NCBI GenBank assembly: GCA_030841085.1
Contig: JAVEDP010000030.1
Location: 1-64,000 of the forward strand
Length of the DNA: 64,000 bases
Direction: 5' to 3'
Source: Pyrinomonadaceae bacterium
GTDB taxonomy: Bacteria; Acidobacteriota; Blastocatellia; Pyrinomonadales; Pyrinomonadaceae
The notes under the pieces are model-generated. The model had not been told where the DNA came from. It made no database searches and was given only the letters and a program-made list of their open reading frames with translations. Within the stretch, counting starts at the first letter, position 1. Every line of letters starts with the position of its first letter. The position numbers and the translations under genes are program-made. Shown here piece after piece: positions 61,782 to 64,000 of this stretch.

Positions 61782-63350
61782 ATGACGCTCACGCTTCGTT
61801 CTGACAGCTTGGATTGGGCGCTCGATCACGCCCTGAATTTTGGGGACACCACTATGTTCCCTTTACCATTTGAATATGAAGCCATCAAGTACGACTGGTT
61901 GAATGTACGCGCGTTCCTTGCGGGACAGGATGTCCTGAACTGGGTGGTTCGACCGCATCGAGCCATGCTCTCACCTAAGGCCAAGTATGGCTTTCGGGTT
62001 ATGACGCAATTAGATCCACTTGACTTTCTAATTTATGCATCGCTCGTAAAGGAGATTGGACCTGATATTGAGTTGGCGCGAATAGCCTCCGATATAGCGT
62101 TCTCATATCGCTGTTTAGTGGGCACGGGAGGACAGTTGTTCGATCCAGGAATAGGTTATTCAAGTTTTAAGATTAAGACAGAACAAGTGTTGGATGGGGA
62201 TGCCAGTATTTCACATGTGGTGGCAGTCACAGACATTTCCGATTTCTATCCCCGAATTTATTCACACCGTCTCGAGAACGCGCTACACAACTCAACGCAC
62301 CGCAACTCTCATGTTAAGGCAATCATGCATTTGTTGTCAGGATGGAATGGTTCGGAGAGTTTCGGAATACCTGTAGGTAATGCTCCCTCACGTCTGTTGG
62401 CCGAAGCGACTATCAGCAACGTCGATGACGCACTACTTGCTAATGGTGTTCGCTTTGTTCGATACAATGATGACTACCGTATTTTCGCAACTAGCTACTC
62501 ACAATCATATCGACATCTTGCTTTCTTAGCGGATGTACTTTACAAGACCCAGGGGCTTACGCTTCAACCTCAGAAGACATTAACAGTGCCAACCTCCGAG
62601 TTCCGAAGGCGGTTTCTTCCTGCTCCGGAAGAACGTGAATTAGATTCTCTCAATGACAAATTCGGAGTTTTGCTTGGCGAATTGGGCCTCTCGGATCCGT
62701 ACGGTGAAATTGAGTACACCGATTTGGACCCTGACCAGCAAAAGATCATTGATTCCTTAAACCTCGTAGAGATTTTTCGGGAGGAGATCGCCAAGGATGA
62801 TCCTGATTTTGGGATTATCAGATTTGTTCTTAGTCGAATGGGACAGTTGGGCGATGATTCACTTGTTGATGATGCTCTCGACAATCTCAATTCACTGCAT
62901 CCCATATTTCCCTCGGTTGTTGGGTATCTTCGTAACCTAAGAAGTATCACCCCTACAAGAAGCGCGGAAATCGGAGGAAAAGTTCTTCGGCTTCTTGAGG
63001 ATTCTTTGATCAGCGAGTTGGATTACCATCGGATGTGGGCGTTAGATCTGTTTACTCATTCTACCGAGTGGGATAACGAGACCAGGTTCTTTGCACTTCT
63101 CGGAGCAGCAAGGGATCAGCTGAGCCGACGGAAGCTTATTCTTGCGATGGGTCGCGCAAAACAGCGCCACTGGTTCCAGTCGCAATGGAGGAGTCTTTTC
63201 GATGAGCCTCATTGGCCCCGAAGGGCGCTCTTGGCGGCTGCTAGCTGTATGCCTGCAGATGCCCGGAATCATTGGTGCCGATCTGTAGAGCCGCGTTTAG
63301 ATCCTCTTGAAAAAGCAGTGATGCGTTGGGCTAAGAATACTCCTTTTTAA
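61782..63350 (+). CDS. Reverse transcriptase with long C-terminal helical region (defence-type RT candidate)
   Basis: About 522 aa from ATG 61782 (MTLTLRSDSLDWALDHALNF). RT motifs in order: VAVTDISDFYPRIYSHRLEN (catalytic Asp about 151), GIPVGNAPSRLLAEATISNV (about 195), and RYNDDYRIFATSY with YNDD at 228-231 in place of YADD, followed by QPQKTLTVPTSEF. There is no maturase, endonuclease or integrase part, and no group II intron around it. The last ~230 residues look helical and repetitive, as in Abi/DRT-type RTs. DNA is A+T-richer than the neighbours. Not assignable to a named subtype. An NDT-like gene follows after 36 bases. Confidence 0.88.
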   Translation: MTLTLRSDSLDWALDHALNFGDTTMFPLPFEYEAIKYDWLNVRAFLAGQDVLNWVVRPHRAMLSPKAKYGFRVMTQLDPLDFLIYASLVKEIGPDIELARIASDIAFSYRCLVGTGGQLFDPGIGYSSFKIKTEQVLDGDASISHVVAVTDISDFYPRIYSHRLENALHNSTHRNSHVKAIMHLLSGWNGSESFGIPVGNAPSRLLAEATISNVDDALLANGVRFVRYNDDYRIFATSYSQSYRHLAFLADVLYKTQGLTLQPQKTLTVPTSEFRRRFLPAPEERELDSLNDKFGVLLGELGLSDPYGEIEYTDLDPDQQKIIDSLNLVEIFREEIAKDDPDFGIIRFVLSRMGQLGDDSLVDDALDNLNSLHPIFPSVVGYLRNLRSITPTRSAEIGGKVLRLLEDSLISELDYHRMWALDLFTHSTEWDNETRFFALLGAARDQLSRRKLILAMGRAKQRHWFQSQWRSLFDEPHWPRRALLAAASCMPADARNHWCRSVEPRLDPLEKAVMRWAKNTPF

Positions 63351-63386
63351 TAATCTGACTACGAATACTAATCACGGCCTTAGGAA

Positions 63387-64000
63387 ATGAAGAAATTCCA
63401 CTCTGTAGTCATTTCCGGATCCTTTAGAAAACACTTCGAAGAGATCCAAGCCGTGCGTGCCAAGTTCGAGGACTTGGGTGTGCGCGTACTCTCGCCGCGA
63501 AGTGCCACAGTCCGCGATGAAAAGTCTGGCTTCATCCTGCTGACAACAGACGAAACCGACGACCCCCAGACACTGGAAAAACGACATCTCGAAGCCATCA
63601 GAGAAGCTACGGCTCTTTACGTTGTCAATCCTGATGGATATCTTGGACATTCCATGGCACTGGAAATCGGGTGGGCAACAGGTCTCGAAAAGCCTGTGGT
63701 CACCCAGTTCAGTTTCGCGGACCAAGCAATTCAAGCTCTTGTTAATGATGTGATGTCCCCGGACGAATTTGCTCAGAGACTGATCGCAGCCTCGCCGCCT
63801 AATGTGACTCCTAGCGACGTTGCCAGTAATTCGGAACCATCCAATGATGCTAAACTCAAAGAGTATGAACTTTGCGCCATTGACGCCAATCATCTTGAAA
63901 GCGTCATTTGGACGACGGCCGGAATTCTTATTACTGGGTCCGTCGCAGGTATAGGGTTGCTCGGAGGCACTCTGCCGTCTGAGCCACGACAATACGACCT
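63387..64000 (+). CDS. Nucleoside 2-deoxyribosyltransferase-like protein with C-terminal membrane segment, 3'-partial
   Basis: Frame open from ATG 63387 to the window end (204 codons seen), preceded by TAGGAA. The N-terminal domain begins FHSVVISGSFRKHFEEIQAV and RAKFEDLGVRVLSPRSATVR, then EAIREATALYVVNPDGYLGH, SMALEIGWATGLEKPVV: the pattern of nucleoside 2-deoxyribosyltransferase and related nucleoside-processing folds (SGS near the start, Asp/Asn before GYLG, and Glu in LEIGWA). After a variable linker (about 130-165) a hydrophobic stretch (about 172-192, VIWTTAGILITGSVAGIGLL) looks transmembrane. It is probably in one operon with the RT. The substrate may be nucleosides or NAD-like molecules. 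Confidence 0.75.
   Translation, partial: MKKFHSVVISGSFRKHFEEIQAVRAKFEDLGVRVLSPRSATVRDEKSGFILLTTDETDDPQTLEKRHLEAIREATALYVVNPDGYLGHSMALEIGWATGLEKPVVTQFSFADQAIQALVNDVMSPDEFAQRLIAASPPNVTPSDVASNSEPSNDAKLKEYELCAIDANHLESVIWTTAGILITGSVAGIGLLGGTLPSEPRQYD

Noticed and set aside
61439-63350. The RT as a retron
   Set aside because: I could not find the retron RT hallmarks or an msr-msd-like inverted-repeat RNA upstream. The NDT-like neighbour alone is not enough.
61782-63350. The RT as a group II intron or DGR component
   Set aside because: No maturase or HNH domain, no intron domain V-like end, and no template/variable repeat pair seen nearby.
1-64000. tRNA, rRNA or riboswitch genes
   Set aside because: None recognised by eye in the gaps. 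Weak candidates cannot be excluded without a covariance search (tRNAscan-SE, Rfam).

Overview
The window reads as a chromosomal stretch of an acidobacterium, most likely class Blastocatellia (Pyrinomonadales-like). This is an inference. It rests on gene content, roughly mid-50s percent G+C, SufU-type Fe-S assembly, DUF3108 and SIMPL proteins, and above all a dense set of dispersed palindromic repeats in the intergenic gaps. No rRNA, tRNA or CRISPR array was seen. The first ~1.3 kb is an exception. It is very G+C-rich (43 of 60 bases at 421-480, against 32 of 60 at 1861-1920), with actinobacterial-style codon use. The change falls inside the ABC-transporter ATPase gene, so the left end is either a recombination junction or an assembly chimera.

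Layout. (1) 1047-8220: nucleoside uptake and salvage, with a BMP-type nucleoside ABC transporter (ATPase and two permeases, no binding protein seen), purine nucleoside phosphorylase, uridine kinase, cytidine deaminase and an adenosine/SAH-type amidohydrolase. (2) 8659-9837: a TonB-domain protein. (3) 9950-16334: an Rrf2 regulator and sufB-C-D-S-U, with a small retropepsin-like protease gene inside. (4) 16566-19787: an OSBS/N-succinylamino acid racemase-like enzyme, an M20 hydrolase and exonuclease III. (5) 19864-27444, minus strand: small membrane proteins, then a reductive pyrimidine catabolism set (PreA-like dehydrogenase, beta-ureidopropionase, NCS1 transporter, dihydropyrimidinase), interrupted by a SIMPL protein and a nucleotidyltransferase pair. 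(6) 27441-29297: a frameshifted TIR-type gene and an IS200-like transposase amid many short hairpins. (7) 29298-38162: an S9 peptidase-DUF3108 fusion, aldehyde dehydrogenase, acyl-CoA ligase, FTR1 permease and a double DUF3108 protein. (8) 38346-43441: de novo pyrimidine genes pyrF-pyrD divergent from pyrR-pyrB-pyrC. (9) 43559-57445: a kinase-like protein, an EmrAB-TolC-type efflux set, small proteins, a TPR protein and an RND pump with adaptor. (10) 58105-61438: an oxidoreductase, a ParE-type toxin-antitoxin pair and an M15/DUF5715-like protein. (11) 61782 to the end: a reverse transcriptase with a long C-terminal helical region, followed by a nucleoside-deoxyribosyltransferase-like protein with a C-terminal membrane segment that runs off the window.

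The strongest theme is pyrimidine and nucleoside metabolism: uptake, salvage, breakdown and synthesis all occur within 43 kb. Between pyrR and pyrB lies an intrinsic terminator whose loop resembles the PyrR-binding loop of Gram-positive pyr attenuators.

The best candidate for an undescribed system is the right-end pair, a reverse transcriptase plus a membrane-anchored NDT-like protein. It sits in visibly A+T-richer DNA (23 of 60 G+C at 62461-62520). RT-plus-NDT combinations are known from some retrons, but this RT does not look like a retron RT, so a defence-associated RT operon with an NDT-like effector is a reasonable hypothesis.
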